Shown one piece after another: positions 1 through 13,049 of a DNA stretch of 64,000 nucleotides; positions within the stretch are counted from its first letter, which is position 1, and each line of letters begins with the position of its first letter. The notes beneath the pieces are model-generated. The model did not search any database, had not been told where the DNA came from, and saw only the letters and a program-made list of their open reading frames with translations. The DNA lies in NCBI GenBank assembly GCA_022605405.1, contig JABYQQ010000034.1, forward strand, positions 1 to 64,000, given 5' to 3'. Both the position numbers and the translations under genes were made by a program. This DNA is from Earliella scabrosa. Taxonomy: Eukaryota > Basidiomycota > Agaricomycetes > Polyporales > Polyporaceae.

Positions 1-1660
1 ATCGTCACGTCATCCCTCCTCGTCTGTGCGCATTCGAGCGCAGCCTTCCGTTTGTCTGCATCCGCACCGTTATCCGTCGCGAAGGGCGCAAGAGGGCACG
101 GGAAAGCGGACGGCAGTGGGGCGGCGCGGACGAGAGCAAGCCACTCTGTCTGGAGCGCCTCCTTCGCTGTCTGGAGACGAACGAAGTCGGACGCTGCGAG
201 CCTAGGAGGCGGCGCGTTCTGTTCTTCCGCCTCCGTCGTTACGTCAAGCATGGAGGGCCGCTGCGAGGACTCGGCATGCACATAAGCCGCAAGGTCCTGA
301 CCGAACGTGGGTGTGCGGAGGAGTTCATAATAAGCAGATTTGAGCACCTCCGGGACCTCGCATTGTTGCGCCAGGAGGATTGTCTCTACGGCTTGCTCGC
401 GTGAGTCGGACGTGAGTCGCGCAAGATCCTGGGGCCATCTCTCGCGTAGAAGATGCGTTGCAAACGAGAGCACAGTCCGGAACTGAAGCGCGTGGGCGGC
501 TCGTAGCAGCGACGCGAGAACAGGGAAAGGTGGAGGTGTAATGGCATACGCACTGTCAGGAGTGTCAGCTCGTGGTCGAAGGGTACTTCAAGTGCTACGC
601 ACATGCCGGCATCCAGTGCAGTCAGCAGTCTCTCGAAGTCCAACACACTGACGCCCTTGGCGACGTAGACTGGACATCTGTCCACGACGTCTTCTTCGTC
701 CGTACGGGTACCTGCGCTAGTTCGTCGCGAATTTGAGAGGCAGAAAGAGCTGAGTGGTCGTGAGAGACATACCTAGCTGCGCTGAACTGCGCTGAGAAGT
801 ACTCTGACTGCTGCGCAAGACGCGAGCGATGGAGACGAAAGAGTGTGTTCTGCACCTGGACGACGACCGAGCCGTCTAGGTGCCAGAAGTTTTCGTTCCG
901 CCTGCGCATGGGGATTCTCTGTTTGCCTTGCTCTTTCGTCTTCCCGTTCAGTTTCGACGAGGATGAAGGGACCACAGGAACGACAAAGGAAGATGGCTTC
1001 GGAGATGGCGTGACAGGGCCCACGGGACGGGGACCGGGAACGGGTTGGGAAGCAGGCGGGGGAGGGAGTTGCGCGCGACGGGCGCGTTTTGTGGGTCTGG
1101 ATGGATAACGTCGAAAACGGGCAGGGTGTATGCGGGCTTGGGACGTACTGGGTGGCAGGGGGTGGTACCTCCGCCGCCTGTGGCACCTCGGACGACTCGG
1201 CAAGTTCGTGGGATCTCCTCTTCTGTCCTCGACTACGCACAGACTTGGGCGTGTGTGTAGATGGGATCGTACCGGCCTCCGCTACGCCCATGGCTCCGTC
1301 TACAGCTGCAGTCGGGGAGATGCTTGGTGATCCAGACTCTTTGACCTTCCTGGTCGAACTGCGGGTCTTGCGCGGACTGGCCACATCTACGGGCGGTTGT
1401 GCAGCCTGAGGCGTGTGCGGTACTTCGTCGTCTGGAAGCTCCTCTTTGGGCGTCGGGCTCTTGGTCATGTTTGCGGTGACTGTGTCTGAAGCGGTCCTCA
1501 GATCAAGAAAGGGCGTTTGTGAGGCTGAGCTTCGCTTCGCGCTCGAGCGCTGGCTGCTGGCGATGATCTTCGAGATTTCGGGCAGACTGGAGTCGCTGTG
1601 GTCCGAGCCCGAGTCTGAGGCTGAGTCTGAGGCTGCGTCTACGGCATCCTCTGGAGGCAT
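1..1660 (-). CDS. BTB/POZ domain protein (3' end beyond window)
   Basis: Four exons are visible, read right to left: 1660-1149, 1096-773, 716-603 and 552 to the left edge. The introns are 52, 56 and 50 nt with GT donors and AG acceptors, and the frame stays open to base 1. The first ~180 residues are a low-complexity acidic/Ser-rich region followed by basic patches. The BTB/POZ core then starts at ENFWHLDGSVVVQVQNTLFRLHRSRL (given here only as a landmark around 840-900) and continues with RCPVYVAKGVSVLDFERLLTALDAG and PPPFPVLASLLRAAHAL. This order is the usual one in the large agaricomycete BTB family. BTB domains mediate dimerisation and often link substrates to CUL3 ubiquitin ligases. No Kelch, MATH or zinc-finger partner domain is seen. 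The start is the first ATG at the head of the acidic tract; an ATG further upstream in frame (1798) is less likely. The substrate is unknown. Confidence 0.85.
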
Positions 1661-2629
1661 CAAGTGTGTGTGATAAGCAGGATTGCGAAGAGCCCAGCTG
1701 CTATGAGGTCTTGAAGATGGTAATGAGAAGCACGAAGACAAGGATGCCCGGGAACAAGCTGGGACGCGCTCTGGGCGCCCTAGCGACGCGTCTGTCACGT
1801 GTCTGTCACGTTGTGATTGTCACGGACAAACGATAGCCTGACTCAAGCTCGAGCCCCTCTTACTCAGTTGGTCCAGCGACGGTCGTCGGTGACTGTCAAC
1901 GTCAAGGCAGCTGCCTGTCGGGGGCGCGTATGTACGTCGCTCGCAATTATGCCCACGACTTCAAAGAACCACTGAGCACGTCGCAGCTCCCGGCAAGATA
2001 CCTGCTCTTCAAGCATGGCCAAACTCAGTGGCCGCTTCCGAAAGCGTCGACGGTCCACGTTTGTCTAGCACAGAGCTCCTGTGCCTCGCGTGAGTGGAAT
2101 GTGCGTGAACCTAGCAAGCAAACATGCAGTCTAACAGTGTTTCTAAGATGCCCCGACATGCTCGTGCAAGCCGTGCGGCAGTCTTCATGATTCATGACTG
2201 GGACGGATGGGCTGCCAGTGCTCCGGAGCGAGCAACGGTCGTCGTGAGCGGGGAGCGCTTGAGTACGTCGTGCGTTGCATGGTAAGTACGTTGAATTCGG
2301 ATACTTTGCACCAACTTTGCACTGTGCGCGTGTTTGGATGTGTCAGACACCATAACGCAGTCTCACCGACCTGATCCGTCTCGGCGTGCAGTCCCACGAG
2401 TGCAGCCCGGTCTGGGAGGATCAGCACAGAGTTGGATCGGTAACGACGAGGGACATTCGACTTTCGAGCTGACGGTGCTTTCACGGCGTTCTTCGTACTG
2501 TGAGTTAAGGCTACAATGGTAGTGGAGCGTGTTCAACACTTTGAGTGTACCAGCATGACGCGGGATCCGGTACTTGGAGAACTATAAGATGACCGATCCT
2601 GACACCCACCTCCAGATCGCACTCGAACT

Positions 2630-3638
2630 TTGGCTCCCAAGGTCTGGTTTAGTGAGTTCCCTATCGCATGCTATATTGAAGACTCATCGACTTACTTCTG
2701 TATCCCTTCCCAGTCACTAGTACATCCACAGGATTGGGCCACTCCCCCACCGAGATCGTGCCCGAGCACGGTGACATCGCGATCGCGACCCTCCCTCGCC
2801 CCGAAGTGCTTGCCCCGCTTACCTCACCTACCCCTCCTCGCAGCTCCTCGTGCTCAAGCTCGACGTGAGCATCTCATCCGACATCTCCGCGGCCTTCTTG
2901 GCCGCACTGGACGCGTTCGGCCGGATCGACGTCGTAGTGAACAACGCAGTCTCGTGGCGGCCACCGGCGGTGAGGTAGAAGCCATGCCCGACGCGGACGC
3001 GCGTGCGATGTTCGAGACGAACTTTTGGGGCTCATCAGCCGGGAGGCGGTGCGCATCTTCAGAGACGTCAACCCGAAGGGCGGCTGTCAAATTCACCTCG
3101 ATTGCAGGGGTGCTAGGAACGCCCGGGCTTGCACACTACACCGCGACGAAGTTTGGTATGTCGGTATACGAATGGCGGACGGACGCTGATAATACGATTC
3201 GGTATGGAGCACTCGAGGGCTTCATCGAGGCCGTTGCATCGGAGCTCGATCCTAAGTAGAATATCAAGGCCAGTGTTCAGCTATCCGTTGAGTCATGTCA
3301 CTCACCTTGGTACTCTGCAGGTGACCATCCTCGCGCCCGGCGGCTTCGCGACGCCGGGCATGTCGAACACGAACTGAGTCCCCGCGCCGTCGGCGTACAG
3401 CAAGCCGACCCTCCCGAGTGTTGGCCTGCGTGCCGTCTGGGATGAATTCGTGTCCGAGGGAAATCCGAGAATCGGGATGGAGGTCTCGTACACGCTCGCA
3501 AACCCAGCCTCAACCCCGTCATTGCACTTCTCCCTCGGAAAGGACGCGATGGCGGCTTTCAAGAAGATGGCGACCAGTCTCACTGAGGCGGCAGAGACGT
3601 ATTCGTCATGCTCGGAATACCTCGCTCGTGACGCTTGA
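2630..3638 (+). pseudogene. Decayed short-chain dehydrogenase/reductase (SDR)
   Basis: Remnants of a classical SDR run in order but not in one frame. The N-terminus reads APKVWF with TTG where ATG is expected. An intron follows (GTGAGT to CAG, about 2654-2713), then the dinucleotide-binding loop with TSTSTGLG in place of TGxxxGxG. Next come the AFGRIDVVVNNA block, the catalytic YTATK motif, ALEGFIEAVASELDPK after a second intron at about 3155-3211, VTILAPGGFATPGM, and a C-terminal LHFSLGKDAMAAF block. The breaks are a lost start codon, Gly-to-Ser in the nucleotide loop, a frameshift near 2825, a one-base loss right after NNA near 2947, further frame disruption at 3030-3100, and TAG at 3257 where family members usually have Trp. 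Single-frame reading is impossible, so I call it non-functional. Base changes are mixed and do not look like RIP. Confidence 0.8.
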
Positions 3639-6600
3639 CGCGTAGGATACTGTACGTATGGCGAGGGTGCCAACGTATCGTGATGCAAGTCAGACTCGCG
3701 AACTATTGGTATGCGCTCAACACCGAAGAGGCGTCCTAGGACCCCCGCAGGCCGCCTCATAATCGTATCCTCTTCGTGCGTACCTGCTCCTCCTCCTCGC
3801 CGCCGTGCGGTTGCTCCGGACCATCCTCTCTATGGTGCGGGCTTCCGACCAGAACAATCTTGCTGCACCGAGTGGAGAGGAGACGTATGCCCCGTGTTCT
3901 GAGTCAGCAGGCTAGAGGGTAAACCGTGAGTGCTTGCCGGGGATGTTCGCCACGGCCCTGATCCTCCCGTCCACAGGTAGTACGTGGAAGCGGTGGTGGT
4001 CTCGCCAAGCGAGAAGGCATGCAGTCAACGTACTTCTCGACTTCGACTTCGGACTGTGAGCCTCTGAGCGGTGCGGTATGTGTCTTCGAGAAGCAGGCAG
4101 TATCCGACAGAGAGATTCGAGCTGCGGATCTTCAATGTCTATAGAGGTGTCGTCTCGTGCAATAGTCTCGCCTCGAACGCTGTGAGCGGAACTTCGAATG
4201 GGACGGCCGACAGGCACGATGACCACTGAGTTAGCGGTGAGGTCCGAACCGGATTCCAGGATTGTCGTCCAAACCAACGGAAGGTCGAGTGGTGTCCGGT
4301 CGAGGTGCTAAACGAGTCGTTCGAATCGACATGAAGACGCACGGTCCTGCACGACACGACCACCATCTCCGAGGAGACAGAAGAGGACAGCAACTTGTCG
4401 GAGCTACTCTCGCCACCCTTGGAGGTTCGGAGCACGCGGCGCAACACTGGCAGTGCCAGCCAGCGTCGTGTAGGGGGTGCCTGCAGGCCGCCGCATGCAC
4501 ACCCGCCTGCGCCCGTAGCCCACCTCAACGCTCTCCCCCCTCCCCTCGTGTCCCCGTGCTGCGTCCCCGCGTGCGTGTGGGCGTCTGCACCCGAGCCCGA
4601 GATGACTCCGAGGCGCGCGGACGTCCAGCTGCTGAACCTCGCCGAACCTTAAACACAACACCGCACCGCGCATCGCTCGCTCGCGCGCGCGAAGTCGAAG
4701 CCTCAGTCTGAGCCTCAAGGAAAGCTAGAAGCGTAAGGGACGCGGAGGACGGGGTTTGTGCGAGGGACCAGGGGTCAAAGGCCGAGGCCAGAAGTATGGT
4801 GGGGAGCTTGAGCGGGTCGAAGACGGACGCGTACAGTACAACTGTATGCGCTCGGGTTCTGGGAGCGGTGGTGCTGGTAGCATACGGTTCGCAGGTGGGC
4901 CGTCTGGGTCTGGCTAGCGATGAAAGGTGGAGACTGCTTTTCCACCGCTGAGTGGGAGACGACAGGAAGAATGGTATGGAGTTCACGCACGATGGTATCG
5001 TATCGGGCAACTGTCGACCTGATTGGCGTGGGGCGGGGGAACCTTCGGTCAGGGAATGCGCTCGCAGTGGATGATGATTGTATTGGTGCTCGTATTCAGA
5101 TTCGGCACTGGCACTGTCGTGTCCCTGAGCGTCGCTGTCAATGGGAGCGCCTAGCGCGCAGTGCTGATCGAGTCGGGCATTGGGTCGGATGGGGATGTAT
5201 TGCGATGACGATTGCGTCAAATGCGGAGAGAGAACGTCCGAAAGGCTGCTCGTTGACATGTCGAGACAGTCCTACCTTGTCCTACACACACGAGCGACTT
5301 TGTATGCAAGAACGAGCGGCGGCGATGCGCGAGCACTGGCAGCCCCAGGAGCAACTTGGGTGCTAGCTGGATCTTTGTCCCGTCAAGGATTTGCGTTGAA
5401 CTTGTGGGCGTGCCCTCCGGACTAGTCAGACCAAGCGTACCGCGTATCAAGGAGGAAACGGCTTCCACAGTGACGCTCTCGCGAAGTAGAGGATTGTAGT
5501 GAGCTGCCGCGGCAGCGGTAAATCGGCACGTCAATTAGACCAAACTATAAGTGTATTGTGAGGACATACTACGGGGCAGGTACAGTTGCCGGGCGCGTCG
5601 TCACTACTGCTCGTACTGTGCCCGATCGTTATGTACCATCCAGTCGGGAATCGGGCCACGCCACAGCAGCTGGACAGCGCTCGGCCGCCGACATTGACGG
5701 TCGTCCCTGGATCGTGCTGTCAGAGGGAGCGCGCGATGATCCATCTGCGCCTGGGGGCGAGCATGACGAGTCGTTGCCCGGGGACATGTGCGTATGTCGT
5801 ACTCGAGCTAGACCCACTCCTACGCCAGCCCGTCATGTCAGCGGACAGAAGACAAGACTTATGAGCTCACAACCCACCATGAGCCTGCCCCGGATACGTG
5901 CGGCTCGAGATCTGCATTGATATCCATTTTCAGGCTCGCGGTGACGTCGCGACATCGCCTATACTACTTACAGAAACACCGTTACCCGTCTCGATGCAAC
6001 GTACCGCACAGCGTCGCGGCGAGGACCCTTTGCCAATTATCTGACGCGCCACAGTAAGGTTCCAGACTGAGAGTGCCCGGGCGTGTGGACGGTGGCGCAC
6101 CGCGTTCGCTCCGCGGTCGTGACGGGGATTGTATTTTAACACTCAATGGTGGTTCTTACCTGGAAGCTTGGCTGACCGAACTGGCTATATCGTCCGAAGG
6201 CGCACCTTGGGGGTCCGTCCGGTGGGGTCGGGGTACCGTCGGCGAGCTTGAGAAGCCGTGGGCATCACGACGAGTGCGATCGCAGATGGGGAGTGTGCAC
6301 TGCGGGCTACCGTCATCGTCCGAGCATGCGGTGTGGGGAGCGAACGACACACGCAAGCGAATGCGGAGAGTGCTGGACCTCAGCAAGGGCCGCGGATCGC
6401 GAGACACGCCGGTCCCAGGGTGCGGGATACAGTCACCGCGCCACCTGAGGGGAAGCATATCAGCGTTCCTGGTATGGGTAAGGGGAAAATCGCCGGACTG
6501 AGTGGGCGATGGTGCTAGAAGCGGGGATCAAGCGCGGAGGCGCGTCAAGACGGGGGCCTCAGGCGTTTTGCGGTGTCGCGTCGGTCGTAGAGGATAGACT

Positions 6601-8652
6601 AGAAGTCGCGCATCTGGCGTCGAGAGCATGGATGTGCGCGCAAGGAAGGGGTGGAGAGTGAGGGTGCTGAGGGAAGAGTGATAGATGAATAGACATGGCA
6701 GATGGAGTGCGGGCTCAAGGGGGTGCCAGGACGACGTGGCAGAGAGAGAGTGGAACGCAGAGCGCGACGTGGTACACGGTATGAGACATTAGGGGTTGTT
6801 GGAGGACGCGCTGTGGGATGTATTCAATCATTGAGTCGCAACAGGCTGGTGGGATGCATGACATACCGGCGGCGGATGTTTCGAGATTACATGAGCCTCT
6901 GCTTCGAAAATGCACTCACGGAGCAGGCAGGAGCCGTGGAAGGGTCTGGATCGCGAGAGGGTGTCATAATCAACGCGTCATGATGAGCTGGTGTGCAAAC
7001 GCGAAATTGGGCATCGACCAAGATATACCTACGCGGGCTCGTATCAAGCCCAGAACAGTTGGAGCCGGCGTGCGGGAGGACGTCGTGAGAGCAGAACAAG
7101 TCGAGCTCATTAGAGAACACGTTCTGCGAGAGCGCGGGTTGCGACGGCGGTGGATGGGCAGGGCGCGTGGATGGAAGCCTTGGGCGGGGGCGGTAGGCGA
7201 GGAGGCGTGCGGTTAAGCGGAGGACCGATGCGGAGAAAGCGCGGCCGGTGGCACTCGGGAACGGCCGGGACGATGACGCACGGGGGATGGGGAGGAATGG
7301 AAGAGGGCGAGAGAAAGCCATCGGGCTCTTAGCTCGAGTTTGAGTTCAGGATTCTGGCGATCGAGCGTGGTTCGCGAGGAGCCGGCGGGAGCAGCGGAGG
7401 ACTGCACGGTCGTCCGCTCCATGCGCGAATGCGAAACGAGGTTCCATAAAAGGCGACGGAGGGCAGAGGACGGTCGCACGGGTGGTTCTCTGGGGATGTC
7501 ATGCCAGGCACATGGACTCGAATGGAAGCCGTCGAGGGGACGAGCGAGAAGAGCGTGGGTGGCCCGCTCGTGTCCAGTAGCCTGGCACTGGCCGCGCAGA
7601 GGTGCCTTGCAAGAGAAGACGAGCGACGGTCTCGCTGGCGAGATGAAACAACTCCCGGAGGTGCACCTGACCCGCGCAGAGGCGTAGGAGGCCCGCGGGG
7701 CAGCCACGGACGTCTTCGCGGCTGCGGGCTCGCAAATGGCGAGAGGTGCGGGCTCGAGGGCGTGCCACGGACGACTGGCGTTCTCGGAGATATCGATAGG
7801 CTGCTGTGCGGCTAGGCGGTCACGCACACAAAGTGTGGACCGACATGAGGCGGCACGAGGCACGCTGGCCGCTTCTCGCTGCCTGCGCGGCGCGACGCGT
7901 GCCCGACGGGGGAGAGCTCGACACCGTCTAGCACGCAGAGGGGGCAGGGCCGAGTCCGACGAGGGCGGAGCGGAGGGGCGCGGGGGCGGGGGGCGATGAC
8001 GATCGGGCGGCCCGGCTTCATTTTGGGCAAGGGACGGGGCGGCGGGCGGGCGCGACGGCTGAAACGTGGCAACCAAGCACGGAAGCATTTCGTCGATTGC
8101 CGAAGATTGGACCCCACTCTCTAGTCCTCTTCCGGCCGCTGCGTGCCCCGCCCGCCCGCCCCGCCGTGTCTCCAGCAGTGCTCGCGGGCAGGCGGGCGGG
8201 CGAGTGGCCAGAAAACGTCCGGCGTCGGGATTCGAGACAGAAGTCGTCGCGAATCTGGGCGGGGAGGAACAGCGAGAGCCGGCGGGAAATGAACGGCGTC
8301 TAGATTGAGTGTGTATTGGATGATCTCCTTCCTGCCCGATCAGGGTCGTGTGTCCCGACGACGCGGAAAGAAACTCCGCCTGAAGTTGCGGGCGCTCAGA
8401 GCGAGTACTGTCCTCGTCTCGTCTCGTCTCGTTTCGCCGACACGCTCTCGTTCTCGCTCCTCCTCCGAGTCCACTCGCATCCTCCGACCCCCGTCCTCGC
8501 CTCCGCTACAAAGTCTCCTCGCTCTCTCTCCCTCCTAGATTATGTCCACCCGCTTGGTCTAACTCGCCCCGCATCCTCCTCCGTCCTCGCCAACCCTCTC
8601 GCTAACTCTCGCCTCGCGATCGCGCTAGCTTTTACGTCCTAACCGACAGAAC
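3639..8652. other. 5-kb stretch without a recognisable gene
   Basis: Several open frames of 80-290 codons occur on both strands, but none shows a known domain, and splicing them together gave no coherent protein. The longest are minus-strand frames at 4525-5259 and 7213-8088, which are Ser/Arg/Pro-rich composition artefacts. The last part, about 8390-8650, is strongly pyrimidine-rich on the plus strand (runs of CTCGTCTC and TCCTCC). That is typical of a basidiomycete promoter/5' leader and belongs to the zinc-finger gene that starts at 8653. Confidence 0.5.
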
Positions 8653-11139
8653 ATGCCTCACCCTGCCTCCAATGACCCTGACCTCTCGCCCCCTCCCCAT
8701 CTTCATCCTTCCCAGCAGCCCTTCGACCCCGAAAATCCCTCCCCGTCCACCTCGCCCCTCCATTCCGCTCTCCCAAAGAAGAAGCATGTCTGCCAAGTAT
8801 GCAAGCGCGCCTTCACTACCTCGGGTCACCTCGCCAGGCACACCAGGATACATACCGGCGAGCGTAACCACAAATGTCCTTTCCCTGGCTGCGAGACACG
8901 CTGCTCTCGCCAGGACAACCTCCAGCAGCAGTAAGTCGTCCTCTCTCTCGTCCTATCATCCCTGTCATCGTCTTCCATCCTTGCATCTCCCATCCTCCTC
9001 GCCCCATATTTCTCTCCTCTCATCTACACGTCCTCTCCATTCGCGACGACGCGTCCCCGACATTTCCCAATTCATCATCCTATTTGCCTCACGTAGTTAG
9101 TGCGGAGAGCAACCACGCTAACTCGTCTTGCTCAATTAATCAGCTACCGCATCCATCTCTCCCCCGGCTCGAGAAGGAACTCGGGTTCGGCCACCAGAGC
9201 CGCCATGAGTCGCGCAAGCGTCTCCGGCTCCCGTTCTGCCCGCAAGCGTTCCAAGAATCCTCCCGATTCTCCCCTCTCGCCTTCTCCCCCGCCCCGCATC
9301 CCTTCTCCGCCCCTCGAGCCCCCTCCCCTCGTCCCCGCTTATCCATCTCTACCTCCCGGCATCCCAGAGCCCCCAGACACGCCTCCGCCGCTGGCGCCCG
9401 CCTACCCCACGCTACACCCGCCCACAGCGCCCGTCTACCAACAACAGCAACAACACCAACCTCTGTCTGCGCGCCCCGATAGCCGGTCATCCACCTCCAC
9501 CCCCGACGTTGCTTACCATTCCCCCATCTCCTACGCCCATCCCTCACTGGCTCCCGCTCAGTCCCAGTACGCCCAATATCAGACCGAGCAAGTCACCTAC
9601 CCTCAATCTTCCCAGAGTAGCCGCGCGTCTTCCTCTTTTGGCCGACCCGGTGACGACTCTCGATGGGCGTATCAGCCTCAGGGCGAACACTCCTACCCTC
9701 CTTCAGACGCAGACCGCTTCTCCCCCATTTCTCCCGCGAACGGTACCGGCCACTACACCGAGCCCGTCTCTCCTGCCGAAAGCATTAATGGCCATCTTCG
9801 TGCGCACGGACATGCCCACGGCGGCCAAGTCCAAATGCAGTCGTCCCAAGATAGCACGTCCTACTTCAATCATTACTCCCACCCGGCCGCGAGACAGAGT
9901 CAGCCGAGCACCGCCGTTCCCCCGAGCGCGAGCCCCGTCTCTCTCTCTCAGTCTCAGCTACCGCCCACCTCGCATCGTCATTCGATTGCGCACATCTCCA
10001 ATCCAATCCGCCAACACTCTCCCACTTCGACCCACTCCGCCTCGCCCGTGGTTAGCACCCCGCCGACGCCCGGCTACGGCTACGTTTCCCACTCCATCGG
10101 GAATTACGCCGAGTCTCCCCCGGAGTCCCTCAGCCCCGTTACGCCTGCGCCGACGCAGCATACGCACGCGCCGGCCGTGATGCCGGTCTACAACTCTTAC
10201 GAGTCTAGCTCGCTTGCTTCGGCTGGCTACACTCACCCGCCGCCCGCGCAGCCTCAGATGCAGCAGCCCCAAGTTCAGCACCAACAGCAGACGTACGACC
10301 GAACGCTCCCTGCACTCACGTCCGCGCACGCTCGTGAGCCACAGCCGCCATCCCAGCCAGCGCTCGCCACGCACTACAACTACAATCAGTCTGCGACGTA
10401 CCATCAGCACCAGGGAGGGGGTCAGCTGCCCGAGCGGTACAACTCACCGCGGCCAGTCCTCGCGCCGATTCACGATTCTCGTGTTCTGCGCGGTGATCTC
10501 CAAGTCGGTGGCGCAGGCTCGGGCATGCGGTACGCGACGGCGTCTGGGTCCGGGTCTGCTTCGTCGCCGCAGCCGTACCCACAGACGCATGCGGGTGCGC
10601 ACCAACCGCAGCCGCAATCGCTGGCAAGCGTGAGCCGTGCACCTGGGCCGTCGACCGCGCACCATGCGTTTGCCTACCCGGCGCACTCGCAGACGCAGAC
10701 GCAAGGGCAGGGACACCCAACGCACGCCGAGTCGACTGCGTCGTACACGCACGGGCCTGCCTACACCCACACGTCCGTGTCTTCTGCGGCCGCGGGGAGC
10801 TCGATGCATAGCAACGACGGCGGACACGGACACGGGCACGGACACGCGTCGTCGTCGTCTGCATCCGTCGCGGTATCTTCCGCGTCCGCGTCCGCTGCTG
10901 CGTCCTCTTCCACGGGGTACTACTACCAGGCTGTTCCATCTCATGGACACCGGGACCCGTCGCCCGAGGGAGCGGAGCTGGACGGGGCCGACGCGCATGC
11001 TCACGCGTATTTGGAGTTGCACCAGCCGCAGCCGCAGCGCCATGCGCATCCCAGCCATCAGTACATCCAGCCAGGCGCGGTGCTGACTGGCCATGGGCAC
11101 GGGCATCATGGATGGCGGGCGGGGCGGCTCGTCCAGTGA
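8653..11139 (+). CDS. NRG1-like C2H2 zinc-finger transcription factor
   Basis: Two exons, 8653-8930 and 9144-11139, with a 213-nt intron (GTAAGT...CAG), give 757 aa. After a Pro/Ser-rich leader come two adjacent C2H2 fingers: C47-x2-C50-x12-H63-x3-H67 and C75-x4-C80-x12-H93-x3-H97, joined by HTGERNHKC. The intron falls inside the H93 codon of finger 2. Finger sequence, spacing and the following QHYRIHL segment match the yeast Nrg1/Nrg2 pair, which represses glucose-repressible, filamentation and stress genes. The remaining ~650 residues are disordered, rich in Pro, Ser, Gln and His, with GHGHGH runs and poly-Ser/Ala near the C-terminus. This is as expected for a regulator that acts through co-repressors in the nucleus. 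The assignment to the Nrg1-like group is firm from the fingers, but target genes are not inferable here. Confidence 0.9.
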
Positions 11140-13049
11140 GCGACGGGCGACGTTGTATCTCTCTGCTTGGCTGTATTGATCTGGCTCCTATCATTTCCTC
11201 GCTTGCTGCAGTCTCTTGTCTCGTCCGACCTCTCTTCCCGATCGGCATCTATCTTGTCCTCGTCCTCATTCTCACTCTCACTGTCGTCTGCTCGCTGTCT
11301 CTCACCACGTCGCACGCATTGCATATATTCTCCGAGTCTATCTACTGTCTCACTTACTCTAATCACTCTCCTACGCTAAAACCGCACCCCCCGCGCTCAC
11401 GCTCGTCATATCTACTTGCTGTCCAGACTCCAGTCTCCGGGTCCCGCTCCGTCTCCCGTATTCTACCATCGACTTCCCGCGCGCGCCGGCGGCCCGCGGG
11501 ATATTTATCCTCTGTTCGCTGTACCATCTTCCACTCCCTCGTCGCGATCCCATGCCCTATCCTAGGCCTGGCTAACTAGGCCATCATGACTCGACTCGTA
11601 TATTCATCGTACTCGTTATCTACTGCCTACTGCCTATTGCCTACTGCCGCGTTGTGTCCTATAGTACGCGTACTATCTCATGCTTGCTCCCTCTTCATTC
11701 CGTTCCCTCTCTCTGTCTTTACCGTCTCCGTCTCCCGTACCATATCGGACTCCCGTGTCTTGATGCTTGCTCCCCCGATCCCGACTCGCTATTGTATCCC
11801 CACTGCTATTATCCGTCCGTCCGTCTGCCGACGGGGCGCGTTCTTGCGTACCACACCCATTGCATACATACACCGTCGCCATACGTACAAACATACATAC
11901 ATCGGAACGCACGCACGTCGATACGTCTATACCTACAGCATCTTTTACCTAGTGCATACCACTGCTGCCGCCCGTGTGGGCGGCTGTATATATCCCCTCC
12001 TGTATCGTGTATCCAGTCAGTCTTGGTTTCGTGGTCTCTATAGCTTCTTTCACTCTCCTCACTGACGGAGGCAGTCGTGCATCGGGTTAGAACGGATTGG
12101 GTTGGGTTCGGGTCGTATACTCGTACAGCGTAAATTGATTGAGCTTGGTTGGTCGCGGCTCGCTATCGATCCGGCGTGTGGTTATGTCGCATGCACTAGA
12201 TTGAGGAAGTGCGTACCGGAGCACGGGAGTCAGAGACTTGCTCCCCGACTCGGATGTGAGTCCTTTGGGTTCGCGTTTGGCGGGCAATTAGTACCAGTGG
12301 GTGTCGAACCACCGTCAGGTGGTACTGGATGGTGCGAGCCGTGAGGTGTGAGTGATCTCGGAGAAGCAGGCAAAATGGATGTGCGTGGGCACGGCCCCCT
12401 GCGTAGTGGTGTGGCTCAGGTCATTTCGGTGTCAGCATGCCACGAGCCACGGTCACGCGCCGGAACTTGGACACCAAGCGAGCCGGGCGTGAAGCAGACG
12501 TTGACGATGCGGGGCATGTGTCGTTGTTATGTCACACAGCTCATACGTACCGTGGCACAAGCGAGCGTGTGGTTTACAGCTGGCGATCTCGGACGCAGTA
12601 GCCTCGGGTACGCGTCGGGACTCGGACCCGGCGCGTGCGAGTCGGCGTGACTCGTCGGGAGGAAATGATGGCTACATATGGTCTTCCCCGCACATTCATT
12701 CTGAATTGTGTGTGCCCCACGAACACACCGTAATGCGAGTTCTAGCATCGAACCTGCGACACGAAGCCGGCCGGAGATGAGATGGGGCGCACGGCGGCAC
12801 GCGTCCAAGTTACGCGCGGGGCGGAAGATGGAATAAGCGACGAACTTGAAAACTTTCCTTTTATGGGTGGACGAGATTGGTGATCTAAGCGGAAATTTAT
12901 GCGCCACACCAGATCGATACTTGCCTCATCGCCTGCTGCCCTCCTTCCTCCTCCTCCTCCCTCCACCCTTACTTTCCCCTTCCGTTTCCCTAGACCTGCT
13001 GCATCCGTCTCCTGCTACACTACGCTTCTTACGACTACGATCTACGACC
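11140..13049. other. Intergenic, no gene seen
   Basis: This covers the 3' flank of the zinc-finger gene and the promoter/leader of the ABCF gene. The stretch 11200-12060 is T/C-rich with short TATC, TACT and ACATAC simple-sequence patches. No conserved protein fragment was recognised on either strand. A pyrimidine-rich block at 12936-12985 (CTCCTCCTCC) directly precedes the ABCF start and probably lies in its 5' leader. Confidence 0.5.

Noticed and set aside
2630..3638. RIP mutation as the cause of SDR decay
   Set aside because: The visible changes include A-to-T, G-to-C and indels, not only C:G to T:A transitions, and no CpA bias is apparent by eye.
4525..5259. 244-codon minus-strand frame as a hypothetical gene
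   Set aside because: Ser/Arg-rich with no domain, no splice continuation and no promoter signal; indistinguishable from chance in GC-rich DNA.
7213..8088. 291-codon minus-strand frame upstream of the zinc-finger gene
   Set aside because: Pro/Arg/Ser-rich and featureless; it probably overlaps promoter DNA of the zinc-finger gene.
10316..11248. 310-codon and 221-codon minus-strand frames
   Set aside because: They are antisense to the disordered region of the zinc-finger factor, Arg-rich composition only.
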